This document shows, piece after piece, positions 41,774 through 49,976 of a stretch of DNA of 64,000 bases. Both the position numbers and the translations under genes were made by a program. Within the stretch, counting starts at the first letter, position 1. Each line of letters starts with the position of its first letter. Origin of the DNA: an uncultured Bacteroidales bacterium (GTDB lineage: Bacteria > Bacteroidota > Bacteroidia > Bacteroidales > F082); contig CAMVCZ010000005.1 in assembly GCA_947166105.1 (NCBI GenBank), positions 50,059 through 114,058 of the forward strand, in the 5' to 3' direction. The notes below the pieces were generated by a model. That model made no database searches and was not told the origin of the DNA. It was given only the letters and a program-made list of their open reading frames with translations.

Positions 41774-42883
41774 ATGGAACGCAAGCATTGGATTGACAAT
41801 CTGCGCTGGGCGACGGTGCTTTTGGTGCTGTTTTACCATGTCATTTATTTCTACAACAACAAGGGCGTTTTTGGCGGCATCGGCGGTTTCGGCGATTATC
41901 CAGAATGTCGTCAGTATCAGGATATTGTGATGTATATCCTCTATCCCTTTTTTATGCCGCTGCTGTTCATTTTGGCGGGCATCGGCTCGCGTTATGCGTT
42001 GCAAAAGCAGTCGGGCAAAGAATGGTTCAGGGCACGCACCCGCAAACTGTTGGTGCCGGGCACGATAGGCCTTTTCGTGTTCCAATGGATGGTCGGCTAT
42101 TTCAATACCGTTGTGGCCGCTCGTCAAGGCGTGTTTGACGGTATGCCCGCCATAGCAAAATATATGATGATGGCCATTAGTGGCACTGGCCCGCTGTGGT
42201 TTATTCAAGTGCTGTGGTTGCTGTGTTTGGTGTTGTTGCTCATTCGAGCCATCGACCGCAAAGATTGGCTTTATAACATTTGTGGGAAAGCCAATTATGT
42301 GGTTATCATTCTATTAGGCGTGTTGTTTTGGGTCGGTGAGCAAACCCTCATCAAAAATCCCCGCCCCGAATCGTTGGACGGCCTTTTGAATTTGTATAAG
42401 CCGTTTTTCTACTTGGTTCCTTTCCTGTTGGGCTATTTCGTGTTCGCCCACGACGAGGTTCAAGAGAAATTGGAAAAGGCTTGGCTTCCGCTGATGGTTT
42501 GTGCCGTAGTTGCAGGCACGGTGCTGATTGTCACCACTTTCGGACAGGACAACACCTCGCCGCAGTATTTGGGCAGTCCGCTCAATTGCCTCTATGGTTG
42601 GCTAATGTGCCTCGCGATGATGGGCTGGTTCAAGGCAAAATTCAACCGCACCGGAGCCTTCGCTGGCTATATGACACGCTCCAGTTACGGCATCTATATC
42701 GTTCATTATTTGGTGATTGCCTCGTTGGGCTATATGATGAAGATGTATACCTCATTGGCCCCGTGGATGATGTATGCCATTCTTTTCTTCGCCGTGATGC
42801 TGCTTTCGCCCGCGATTTATGAAATTTTGAGGCGGATTCCGTTTGTGCGGTGGTGCGTGTTTGGAGAGAAGAAAAATCGCTGA
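41774..42883 (+). CDS. acyltransferase 3 family membrane protein
   Basis: A 369-residue protein with about ten transmembrane helices. It starts RKHWIDNLRWATVLLVLFYH, the Acyl_transf_3 signature with the conserved RxxxVxxVxxYH-like His, and ends RIPFVRWCVFG. Members acetylate or succinylate surface sugars or lipids. It is probably controlled by the AbrB-like protein just upstream. The acceptor is unknown. Confidence 0.85.
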   Translation: MERKHWIDNLRWATVLLVLFYHVIYFYNNKGVFGGIGGFGDYPECRQYQDIVMYILYPFFMPLLFILAGIGSRYALQKQSGKEWFRARTRKLLVPGTIGLFVFQWMVGYFNTVVAARQGVFDGMPAIAKYMMMAISGTGPLWFIQVLWLLCLVLLLIRAIDRKDWLYNICGKANYVVIILLGVLFWVGEQTLIKNPRPESLDGLLNLYKPFFYLVPFLLGYFVFAHDEVQEKLEKAWLPLMVCAVVAGTVLIVTTFGQDNTSPQYLGSPLNCLYGWLMCLAMMGWFKAKFNRTGAFAGYMTRSSYGIYIVHYLVIASLGYMMKMYTSLAPWMMYAILFFAVMLLSPAIYEILRRIPFVRWCVFGEKKNR

Positions 42884-42943
42884 AAACTGCCAAAAATTTT
42901 GCAGAAAAGGAAAAAAGACTTCCGTTTCTATGCAAAGTATTAC

Positions 42944-42951
42944 TACTTTTG
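42944..42951 (+). promoter_or_regulatory. -7 box upstream of the alkD unit
   Basis: TACTTTTG immediately before the hairpin at 42953. Confidence 0.5.
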
Positions 42952-42952
42952 C

Positions 42953-42989
42953 GGTACAGAAAAGGAAGAAAAACTTCTTTTTCTGTACC
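42953..42989 (+). promoter_or_regulatory. 16-bp inverted repeat at the predicted transcript start
   Basis: GGTACAGAAAAGGAAG and CTTCTTTTTCTGTACC pair with one mismatch around a 5-base loop. It begins 2 bases after the -7 box, so it would form the 5' end of the alkD mRNA or be an operator. Confidence 0.55.
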
Positions 42990-43015
42990 TTAAAGAATAA
43001 AATGAATTAGTGAAA

Positions 43016-43111
43016 ATGGACGTGGTGGACTTCATTTCCGACCCTCACGAACTTGACATCTGGAGCAACGACTATTTTCTCCAGTTGGCCGATAGAATTA
43101 AGTTTGTATGA
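43016..43111 (+). CDS. 31-codon small ORF coupled to alkD
   Basis: Encodes MDVVDFISDPHELDIWSNDY and 11 more residues. The stop overlaps the alkD start by ATGA. The acidic, aromatic composition is not random-looking, and the coupling supports translation. It may be a leader peptide or a remnant of a larger protein. Confidence 0.4.
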   Translation: MDVVDFISDPHELDIWSNDYFLQLADRIKFV

Positions 43112-43833
43112 CTATGAAAGACAATAAATTGTATACTGAAATCATTGCCCACCAAGACTCCACCCAAGTCGCAGGCCTCTCTCGTTTTTTCAAGACGGGC
43201 AAAGGACAATACGGCGAGGGCGACAAGTTCCTTGGAATCAAGGTGCCCGAGACCCGCGAAGTGGTGAAGGAATGTTGGAAAGAGACTTCATTTGAGGACT
43301 TGGAAACCTGCATCCGTTCCGAGTATCACGAGATGCGCTTGGCCGCCCTGCTCAGTTTGGTGCAAATCTTCAAACACGCCAAGAAAGACAATGCTTTGCA
43401 GCAACAATGCATTGATTTTTATCTGTCACATACTGAGTTTATTAACAACTGGGATTTGGTCGATTTGTCATGCTACGAACTGCTCGGCACTTGGCTTTTG
43501 GACAAGGACAGAACCCTGCTCTACGACCTCGCCCGTGACGGCAAGACCATCTGGGAACAGCGTATCGGGATGGTGAGCACGATGCAATTTGTCCGCCACG
43601 GCGAGTTGGATGATACCTACGCCATTGCCGACATCTTCTTGGCAAAGCCCAAACCTTTGCACGACTTGCTTCAAAAGGCCGTCGGGTGGCTTTTGCGCGA
43701 AGCAGGAAAACGCGACGAGCAACGCCTGAAAGACTGGCTTTTAAGTCGTTATCAGTCTATGCCGCGCACCATGCTCCGCTATGCGATTGAGAGATTCCCT
43801 GAAAGTGAACGCACCCTGTTTTTGAAAAGTTAA
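43108..43833 (+). CDS. AlkD-like DNA alkylation repair glycosylase
   Basis: A 241-residue all-helical HEAT-repeat protein. Active-site residues of the AlkC/AlkD family are in place: NNWDLVD (W115, with D116 and D119), EQRIGM (R152) and VGWLLREAGKRD (W194). The family excises positively charged alkylpurines without base flipping. ATG 43108 overlaps the stop of the small ORF upstream; ATG 43114 is an alternative. Confidence 0.9.
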   Translation: MTMKDNKLYTEIIAHQDSTQVAGLSRFFKTGKGQYGEGDKFLGIKVPETREVVKECWKETSFEDLETCIRSEYHEMRLAALLSLVQIFKHAKKDNALQQQCIDFYLSHTEFINNWDLVDLSCYELLGTWLLDKDRTLLYDLARDGKTIWEQRIGMVSTMQFVRHGELDDTYAIADIFLAKPKPLHDLLQKAVGWLLREAGKRDEQRLKDWLLSRYQSMPRTMLRYAIERFPESERTLFLKS

Positions 43834-43850
43834 ACCTAAAGAAGCGGCGT

Positions 43851-43893
43851 TTCGACAAGCTCAACGACCTTTGGTTCCTGAGCCTGTCGAAGG
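43851..43893. repeat. complete dispersed hairpin TCGACAAGCTCA ... TGAGCCTGTCGA
   Basis: TTCGACAAGCTCAA at 43851-43864 faces CCTGAGCCTGTCGAAGG at 43877-43893, forming a stem with a short loop. This is the complete form of the repeat whose halves appear in tdk, T9SS genes and the nitroreductase. Confidence 0.7.
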
Positions 43894-43907
43894 ACCAACA
43901 AAATGAT

Positions 43908-44591
43908 ATGACTGACATCCAACTTCACTACATCGAGCAAGGCCAAGGCCAACCGCTCATCCTCCTCCACGGCAACGGAGAGAGTTGCGACTATTTTGAG
44001 CATCAAATCCCTTGTTTCTCAAAGGATTATCGCGTCATCGCCATTGACACACGCGGTCACGGAAAAACGCCGAGAGGCGAAAAACCTTTCACCATCAAGC
44101 AGTTTGCCGAGGATTTGTATGGCTTTATGGACGCGAAAGGCATCACCAAAGCCAACATTTTGGGCTTCTCCGACGGCGGCAACATCGCCTTGGAATTTGC
44201 CCTGAAACACCCGGAACGGATTGAAAAACTGATTCTTAACGGTGCCAACCTCTTCCCAAGTGGCGTGAAACCGCTGTATCAATGGCCCATCGAAATCGGC
44301 TACCGCATTGCAAAAATGTTTTCGAAGAAATCTGGGAAAGCCAAGCAAAACGCCGAACTCCTCGGCCTGATGGTGAACGAGCCGCACATCGACCCTTCCG
44401 AACTTGCCCGCTTGACCATCCCCGTGTTGGTCATCGCAGGCAAGAAAGACATGATCAAGGAATCGCATACAAGGCTCATTTACAAAAGTTTGCCCGATGC
44501 CCAACTGAACATTATCGAAGGCGACCATTTCATTGCCAACAAGAATTATGAGGCATTTAATAGGGTGGTGGAGCGGTTTTTGAGAAAATAA
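43908..44591 (+). CDS. alpha/beta hydrolase
   Basis: A 227-residue cytoplasmic alpha/beta-fold hydrolase. The oxyanion segment is LILLHGNGES. The nucleophile elbow is LGFSDGGNIAL (Ser in GFSDG), the acid is in VIAGKKDMI and the catalytic His in IEGDHFIANK. Substrate unknown. It lies between the dispersed hairpin and a promoter for the C10 peptidase. Confidence 0.9.
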   Translation: MTDIQLHYIEQGQGQPLILLHGNGESCDYFEHQIPCFSKDYRVIAIDTRGHGKTPRGEKPFTIKQFAEDLYGFMDAKGITKANILGFSDGGNIALEFALKHPERIEKLILNGANLFPSGVKPLYQWPIEIGYRIAKMFSKKSGKAKQNAELLGLMVNEPHIDPSELARLTIPVLVIAGKKDMIKESHTRLIYKSLPDAQLNIIEGDHFIANKNYEAFNRVVERFLRK

Positions 44592-44594
44592 TCC

Positions 44595-44602
44595 TACATT
44601 TG
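44595..44602 (+). promoter_or_regulatory. -7 box for the C10 peptidase
   Basis: TACATTTG, 27 bases before ATG 44629. This argues against the alternative ATG 44608, which would be within about 6 bases of the box. Confidence 0.55.
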
Positions 44603-44628
44603 CAGGCATGATTTCAAATGTCCTGAAA

Positions 44629-47166
44629 ATGAAAAGGTTTTACTTATTTTGTTTGCTATTGGCTCTTGGTTCCATAACCTGCCAATCCACCCCCATCAAC
44701 CAAGCCACAGCCTTGACTGCTGCACAAAAAATCGCCTCAGCGCAATTCGCCATTGAGCGTGCTGAACCTCGACTTGTCTATACAGGCCAAAACGAGGCGT
44801 TTTTCGTCTTCAATATTGGCGAGAGTGCTTTCGTCATCATTGCTGGCGACGATGCGCACCGCCCTGTCATCGGTTATTCTGATGAATCGGCGTTTGATGC
44901 GGCCAACATTCCGCCGGCGTTGGCGTATTATTTGGATGGCGTGGCCGAGTGCATGTTGCCTTTGCGTCAGGCGGTTGCCACGCCTGATGTGGCTGCGGAA
45001 TGGGCTTCGGTGCTTTCGCACGGAAGGCTGATTTCGCGCAATGGCGGTCGTGGCACGGGCTATTTCTGCCAAACCAAGTGGAATCAGGATTACCCTTACA
45101 ACATTTGCTGCCCTGAAGACCCTGCCGGTTCGGGCGGACATACCTACGTGGGCTGCTTGGCCACGGCCATGTCGCAGTTGATGCGTTTTTGGGCATATCC
45201 AGCGCAAGGCATTGGCAATCATTGCTATAACCATGAGGATTATGGCGAGATTTGCGCCGACTTCGGCAACACGACTTACGATTGGGACAATATGCCCAAT
45301 GTGCTGAACGCCAACGCTTCAGAGGCCGAAAAATTAGCCACGGGAACCTTGTGCTTCCATTGTGGCGTGACCATCGACATGGGCTATGGACCCGATGGCA
45401 GTGGCGGTGCATCGGGCCCCATTCCTGGGGTGATGCACACCTATTTCAATTATTCTGAGGCCAATGTGCAACTCAGGCGCAACGATTTTGAGACCGAAAC
45501 TTGGAAAGCCATGGTGCGTGAGCAATTCGACATGGGCTGGCCGATGTATTACGGCGGCTGCGAGGATGATGGCTGCCATGCTTTTGTGTGCGACGGTTAC
45601 GACGATTTCGACATGTTCCATTTCAACCTCGGTTGGGGCGGCAGCAGTGATGGCTGGTACCTCATCGACGATGCGCCTTACACGCATCCCGCTGACGCCA
45701 TGTTCAATTTTGTTCCAGCACCGGTTTACAACCAAACACCTTCAATGCCCACCGACTTCACGGCGGTTCCCGTTTCGGACACCGACCTGAAGGCAACCTT
45801 GCATTGGACGAACCCCACCACAACGCTTGATGGCTCGCCATTGTCGGCCATCGAGCAGGTGATTGTGATGCGCGACAATGAAATCATCCAAACTATGACC
45901 AATGTTGCTCCTGGACAAACCATTGAAATTGTGGATGTTGAAGTGCCTCGTTACGATGTCTACCATTATGCGGTGTATGTCGTGGCCAACGGTCGCATCG
46001 GCAAGCACGCCCATGTGATGAAAGTGCAGGTTGGGCCAGCCTGCCCGTGGAAAATCATTATGACAACCAATTCCTTCCAAGGCTGGCAAGGTGGCTGCAT
46101 CAGTGCCTACAACATGGCTGGCCATGAGATTGGCCGTTACACCATGACCTCCTCATCGGCCATTTCCGTGGAGCCTGACATGCCTTTGGGCAAACTCAGT
46201 TTCGGCTGGACGGCACCCGAAGAGACTGTAAATCAAATGGCTTTCGTCATCAAGGACTACACGAACAACACCGTGTTTTCCTTCACTGGCTCATCAGATG
46301 AGTTGGCTCAGGGCGTTTTCTTCGAAGTGAACAACAGTTGCGGCGGTTCATTGGACTGCGGCACACCTGAAAACCTTGTGGCTTCCGTTGAGGACGATGG
46401 CATTAGGATAACTTGGGAAGCCGTTGAGAATCAAGGTTATGGATACAATGTTTATCGCGATGGTGTGTTGTATCGCCTCATTCAGGACGGCACGACTTTT
46501 TTGGACGAAAACCCCACTCAAGGCGGCCATTGCTACCAAGTGGCGGTGCTTTGCGAAGGCGGCGACAATGGCGAGCGATCCAACGAGTCGTGCGCCACTT
46601 TCGGGCCGTGCTATCCGCCCCGCGACTTGGATTATGAGTTGACCAACAACTTCAAAATCAAGTTGAAATGGGATGCACCTGAGCCTCACGAGGGGCTTTC
46701 AGGCTATTATCTCTACCGCAGAGAAGGCGATGGAGAATATCACAGAATCAAGCTATTAGGCGCAACGGCGGTCACTTTCACCGACAATTCTGCACTTGAG
46801 GAAGGCGATTATTACTACCGTTTGTATGCCTATTACGGCGACTTGGACTGCACCTCCGCGCCCGCCAACAGGAAATACAGCCCCAACGAGTTCGAGTTGC
46901 ACGCCTACTATTCGCCGTCGGGCACCGACGAAAACGAAACTCAGGTGAAGGTCTATCCCAACCCGGCCAAGCATTTCGTCACCGTTGAGGCAGAAGGCAT
47001 CAAGGAAGTTTCCATCTACAATGCCCAAGGTCAATGCGTCATGCAAAAGAATGTCGCTGACAATCAAATCGTTATTGACTTGAAAGACATGGCCAAAGGG
47101 CTGTATCTGCTTCGCGTGAAAACGGCAGAAGGAGTGGTTTGCCGTCGGATTTCGGTAGTGGATTAA
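44629..47166 (+). CDS. C10 (streptopain-type) cysteine peptidase, T9SS cargo
   Basis: An 845-residue secreted protease. The signal peptide (FCLLLALGSITCQS) is followed by a Spi/propeptide region to about residue 130. The catalytic Cys176 is in YVGCLATAMSQLM and the His317 in GCHAFVCDGYDD, followed by FHFNLGWGGSSDGWY, the full C10 signature. C-terminal FN3-like domains (about 345-770) and a T9SS sorting domain (VKVYPNPAKHFVTVEA ... GLYLLRVKTAEG) end the protein. The gene overlaps the convergent CotH gene at the stop codons. Confidence 0.92.
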   Translation: MKRFYLFCLLLALGSITCQSTPINQATALTAAQKIASAQFAIERAEPRLVYTGQNEAFFVFNIGESAFVIIAGDDAHRPVIGYSDESAFDAANIPPALAYYLDGVAECMLPLRQAVATPDVAAEWASVLSHGRLISRNGGRGTGYFCQTKWNQDYPYNICCPEDPAGSGGHTYVGCLATAMSQLMRFWAYPAQGIGNHCYNHEDYGEICADFGNTTYDWDNMPNVLNANASEAEKLATGTLCFHCGVTIDMGYGPDGSGGASGPIPGVMHTYFNYSEANVQLRRNDFETETWKAMVREQFDMGWPMYYGGCEDDGCHAFVCDGYDDFDMFHFNLGWGGSSDGWYLIDDAPYTHPADAMFNFVPAPVYNQTPSMPTDFTAVPVSDTDLKATLHWTNPTTTLDGSPLSAIEQVIVMRDNEIIQTMTNVAPGQTIEIVDVEVPRYDVYHYAVYVVANGRIGKHAHVMKVQVGPACPWKIIMTTNSFQGWQGGCISAYNMAGHEIGRYTMTSSSAISVEPDMPLGKLSFGWTAPEETVNQMAFVIKDYTNNTVFSFTGSSDELAQGVFFEVNNSCGGSLDCGTPENLVASVEDDGIRITWEAVENQGYGYNVYRDGVLYRLIQDGTTFLDENPTQGGHCYQVAVLCEGGDNGERSNESCATFGPCYPPRDLDYELTNNFKIKLKWDAPEPHEGLSGYYLYRREGDGEYHRIKLLGATAVTFTDNSALEEGDYYYRLYAYYGDLDCTSAPANRKYSPNEFELHAYYSPSGTDENETQVKVYPNPAKHFVTVEAEGIKEVSIYNAQGQCVMQKNVADNQIVIDLKDMAKGLYLLRVKTAEGVVCRRISVVD

Positions 47167-48350
47167 TGATAACCCAACTCCGCGTCCAATTGCGGGATGC
47201 GGATGTCCAAATACTGGCGCATCACCTCAATTTCCTCCTCGTAACGGTAGGCGTCGTAATAGCCGTAGCCGTCTACAGGCCACCGATCGAAGTTGCGCTC
47301 AACATAGTCCCTGATGGTTCGGTCGTTGTCGCGAATCATGCGCTCGATTTTCTTTTTGCTGAACAAACCGCTGTCGCGCAAGGCCTTGTAGCGTTGCCTC
47401 AGTAACGTATTGTAGTCGAGGAAAGGGTTGTTTTCCAAGCGGTTGAGGAGCAGGCATCTCTCGAAGTTGGGCAGGCTTTCAGTCATTTTCAGTTCGCCTT
47501 CGCCGTCGCGCCCGAAAGCGTCGTCGTAGTCCCAAATGGCGATGCGGAAGGGGGTGTGGCTGTCGCGTTTGTAGAGGTAGAAGTTCTTCATCACGCCGTC
47601 GCCATTGTTGGTGAACATGAGCAGCAGGTGCCAGTCGACGATGTTCTCCAAGTCGAAAATGTGGCCGATTTCGCGGGCGAAGGTGCTGTCGTCGGCATGA
47701 ATCATAAATTGCATGACGTTCTCAAGATAGCCGTTCATGTCCTCGTCTTCGATGTCGGGATAGTTCTGCTGGAAATAGTTGCCCGGTTCCTGCACCCATT
47801 GCGGGTCTAACCTGTTTTCCCCGAAAAAAATCGGCGGGTCTTTGAAAATCATGGCCAAACTGTCCTTTTTGTTGAGGCCAAGCGACCCTGCATTGAGTTT
47901 CTGCATGAGCACATAAAGGCCATTGTATGTGCCGTTTAGGCTTACCGTGACGTAGGCGCACTCGGAGGCAAGGTTCTTCAGCGGGTTCATCTCCCTGAAC
48001 AAGTCGAAACAAATCTTGTGGTGCATGAAGGTCTTGTCTATGTAGTTGGCATTCAGGATGTAAGACTTTTGTTTCGGGAGTCCTGCCAACGAAAGGCTAT
48101 GGTCCATCTTGAAGGTGTAAGATATTTTGTGAAAGACGCAAGAAGCCCCGCCACGGGTTTTCACGCGGGCGTTTTCCATCATGATTTCGCCGTTTTCGGA
48201 ATAGACGATGACGCATGGAATCTTAGGCTCGCGGGGAATGGCCTCCGAAACGATGTCGATGTTGGGCAGTGGCTTGGGCTTTTCGCACGATGCAAAGGCC
48301 ATCGCCAGCAGCACGAGTATGGCATTTGCCATGAAACGGTTTTTTCTCAT
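47163..48350 (-). CDS. CotH-kinase-family lipoprotein
   Basis: A 395-residue lipoprotein (lipobox FASC). CotH signatures: VKTRGGASCVFHKISYTFKM, NGTYNGLYVLMQKLN and IAIWDYDDAFGRDG, where WDYDD carries the catalytic-type acidic residues. In spore formers CotH is a protein kinase; in Bacteroidetes the role is unknown. The stop codon overlaps the convergent C10 peptidase stop. A TATTTTTG box at 48371-48378 (minus) would serve it. Confidence 0.82.
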   Translation of the reverse strand: MRKNRFMANAILVLLAMAFASCEKPKPLPNIDIVSEAIPREPKIPCVIVYSENGEIMMENARVKTRGGASCVFHKISYTFKMDHSLSLAGLPKQKSYILNANYIDKTFMHHKICFDLFREMNPLKNLASECAYVTVSLNGTYNGLYVLMQKLNAGSLGLNKKDSLAMIFKDPPIFFGENRLDPQWVQEPGNYFQQNYPDIEDEDMNGYLENVMQFMIHADDSTFAREIGHIFDLENIVDWHLLLMFTNNGDGVMKNFYLYKRDSHTPFRIAIWDYDDAFGRDGEGELKMTESLPNFERCLLLNRLENNPFLDYNTLLRQRYKALRDSGLFSKKKIERMIRDNDRTIRDYVERNFDRWPVDGYGYYDAYRYEEEIEVMRQYLDIRIPQLDAELGYH

Positions 48351-48370
48351 TGGTTAAGTGTATGTTGCGG

Positions 48371-48428
48371 CAAAAATACAAAAACTTTCAACTTTCAACC
48401 CCCAACTCCTAACTATTTACTAACTTTG
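48371..48428. promoter_or_regulatory. divergent promoters, CotH and mrp, with heptamer array between
   Basis: TATTTTTG on the minus strand at 48371-48378 serves CotH, TAACTTTG on the plus strand at 48421-48428 serves mrp. Between them, CAACTTTCAAC-type words repeat (48383-48415). Confidence 0.55.
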
Positions 48429-48448
48429 CCGCGTAATAATTTAAAATC

Positions 48449-49471
48449 ATGCTAAATAAAGAAAATGTACAAGAAGTCCTGAAGGACGTGATTTATTTCC
48501 CCAAGGGGGACAATATCGTTGCTTTGAATATGGTTGAGAATCTGATGGTTAAGGACAATGCCATCCGTTTCGACCTTGTTATGGAACATGCCAACGACCC
48601 GAAAAACGACATTCTTGTGAACGGTGCCAAACGCACCCTGACCGAGGTGTTTGGTGAGGGTATCGACATAGAAATCAAGGTGGTGGAAGAGAAAACGGCA
48701 CTCTCGAAGGTGAAGCATATTATCGCCGTGGCTTCGGGCAAGGGTGGCGTAGGCAAATCGACGGTGGCGGCCAACTTGGCCATCGCCTTGGCGCGCGCCA
48801 ACCAGCGCGTGGGCTTGATTGACGCCGATATTTACGGCCCTTCCGTCCCGATGATGTTCGGACTGGGTAACGAGCAGCCGAGTGCTTTCGAGAAAGACGG
48901 CAAGACGGTGATGCTGCCCATCGAGAAATACAGCATCAAACTGATGAGCATCGGCAGTTTCGTCGATGCCGACCGCCCGCTCATTTGGCGCGGACCTATG
49001 GCCACAAGTGCCTTGAACCAACTGATGAACGACACGCTTTGGGGCGAGTTGGACTGGATGGTGGTGGATATGCCTCCCGGGACAGGCGACATCCAACTGA
49101 CTTTGGCCCAACAATATAAGGTGTCGGGTGCGCTCATCGTGACCACACCACAAAAAGTGGCCTTCGCCGACGTGCTTCGCGCCGCCATGATGTTCAAGGA
49201 AGAGGCCCTGCAAATTCCGATTTACGGCTTGGTGGAAAACATGGCCTACTTCACGCCCTCCGACATGCCCGAGAAGAAATATTACATTTTCGGCAAGGAA
49301 ACCGGCCAACAATTTGCCGACCAACTCGGCGTGCCGCTCCTCGGCCAAATTCCTATCACAGAGAAGATTGCCGAATGTGGCGATGCGGGTATGCCCCTCG
49401 CCTTGGATGCCGATTCGCCCGTCACTAAGGCTTTCGACAAGATTGCACAGGAAATAATAAATACGAAATGA
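48449..49471 (+). CDS. mrp: Mrp/NBP35-family ATP-binding Fe-S protein
   Basis: A 340-residue protein. An N-terminal DUF59/MIP18-like domain (about 1-80) precedes a P-loop ATPase. The deviant Walker A is ASGKGGVGKST and switch motifs DADIYGPSVP and VVDMPPGTGD follow. These proteins carry and deliver Fe-S clusters. The region usually holding CxxC instead reads ENMAYFTPSDMPEKKYYIFG without cysteines, as I recall for Bacteroidetes members. The NifU-like gene downstream supports a Fe-S assembly role. Confidence 0.93.
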   Translation: MLNKENVQEVLKDVIYFPKGDNIVALNMVENLMVKDNAIRFDLVMEHANDPKNDILVNGAKRTLTEVFGEGIDIEIKVVEEKTALSKVKHIIAVASGKGGVGKSTVAANLAIALARANQRVGLIDADIYGPSVPMMFGLGNEQPSAFEKDGKTVMLPIEKYSIKLMSIGSFVDADRPLIWRGPMATSALNQLMNDTLWGELDWMVVDMPPGTGDIQLTLAQQYKVSGALIVTTPQKVAFADVLRAAMMFKEEALQIPIYGLVENMAYFTPSDMPEKKYYIFGKETGQQFADQLGVPLLGQIPITEKIAECGDAGMPLALDADSPVTKAFDKIAQEIINTK

Positions 49472-49477
49472 TATTTG

Positions 49478-49586
49478 CACGCAGAATTCGCAGAAATCGC
49501 AGATTCGACGAAGTCAATTTTATGAAGCGCAAAGCGACGAAAACAATGCGTCCGGCAGGTTCAGCGATTTCAGCGGATTCTGCGTG
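49478..49586. repeat. intergenic hairpin element (CGCAGAATT words)
   Basis: Left arm CACGCAGAATTCGCAGAAAT (49478-49497) continues to 49500; right arm 49564-49586 is its reverse complement with 2 mismatches in 23. The left arm is itself three near repeats of CGCAGAAxT. It lies between mrp and the NifU-like gene. Confidence 0.75.
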
Positions 49587-49602
49587 AGAAAAAAAGATAG
49601 AT

Positions 49603-49854
49603 ATGGATAAAGAAACCATCCTAAGAAAAGTCAAAAACGTCCTCGAACAAGTGCGTCCCTACCTTCAGCAGGACGGCGGCGACGTCAACTTCGTGGAACT
49701 CACCGACGACAACACCGTCATCGTTGAACTGACGGGTGCCTGCGGCAACTGCCCCCACAGCAAAATGACCCTCAAAAACGGCATTGAGTCAGTGATGAAG
49801 AAAGTCATCCCCGAAATCAAGGCCGTCGAGCAAGCCGATGTTTTGGAATTATAG
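49603..49854 (+). CDS. NifU-like Fe-S scaffold protein (NifU C-terminal domain)
   Basis: An 83-residue NifU_C/Nfu domain. The cluster-binding motif is CGNC (C47 and C50) within LTGACGNCPHSKMTLKNGIE, preceded by VRPYLQQDGGDVNFVEL. It can assemble or transfer a 4Fe-4S cluster. Adjacent to mrp, with a hairpin element between, it forms a Fe-S assembly pair. Confidence 0.93.
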   Translation: MDKETILRKVKNVLEQVRPYLQQDGGDVNFVELTDDNTVIVELTGACGNCPHSKMTLKNGIESVMKKVIPEIKAVEQADVLEL

Positions 49855-49862
49855 TGGTTTAG

Positions 49863-49926
49863 AAACTACGGATTACGCGGATTCAACAGATAATTAAATC
49901 GGTCAAATCAGTCAAATCCGTAGTTT
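49863..49926. repeat. intergenic hairpin element (AAATCxGTC words)
   Basis: AAACTACGGATT at 49863-49874 pairs exactly with AATCCGTAGTTT at 49915-49926. Inner words AAATCGGTC, AAATCAGTC and AAATCCGTA repeat at 9 bases on the right side. Confidence 0.7.
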
Positions 49927-49976
49927 AAAACAAAGAAATACATCAAATCAATTGTCAAACATAAAACCAATCAAAA

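Noticed and set aside
43851..43893. Dispersed hairpin as a simple terminator of alkD
   Set aside because: It has no T-run and the same words occur inside genes elsewhere, so it is primarily a dispersed repeat, though it may slow transcription.
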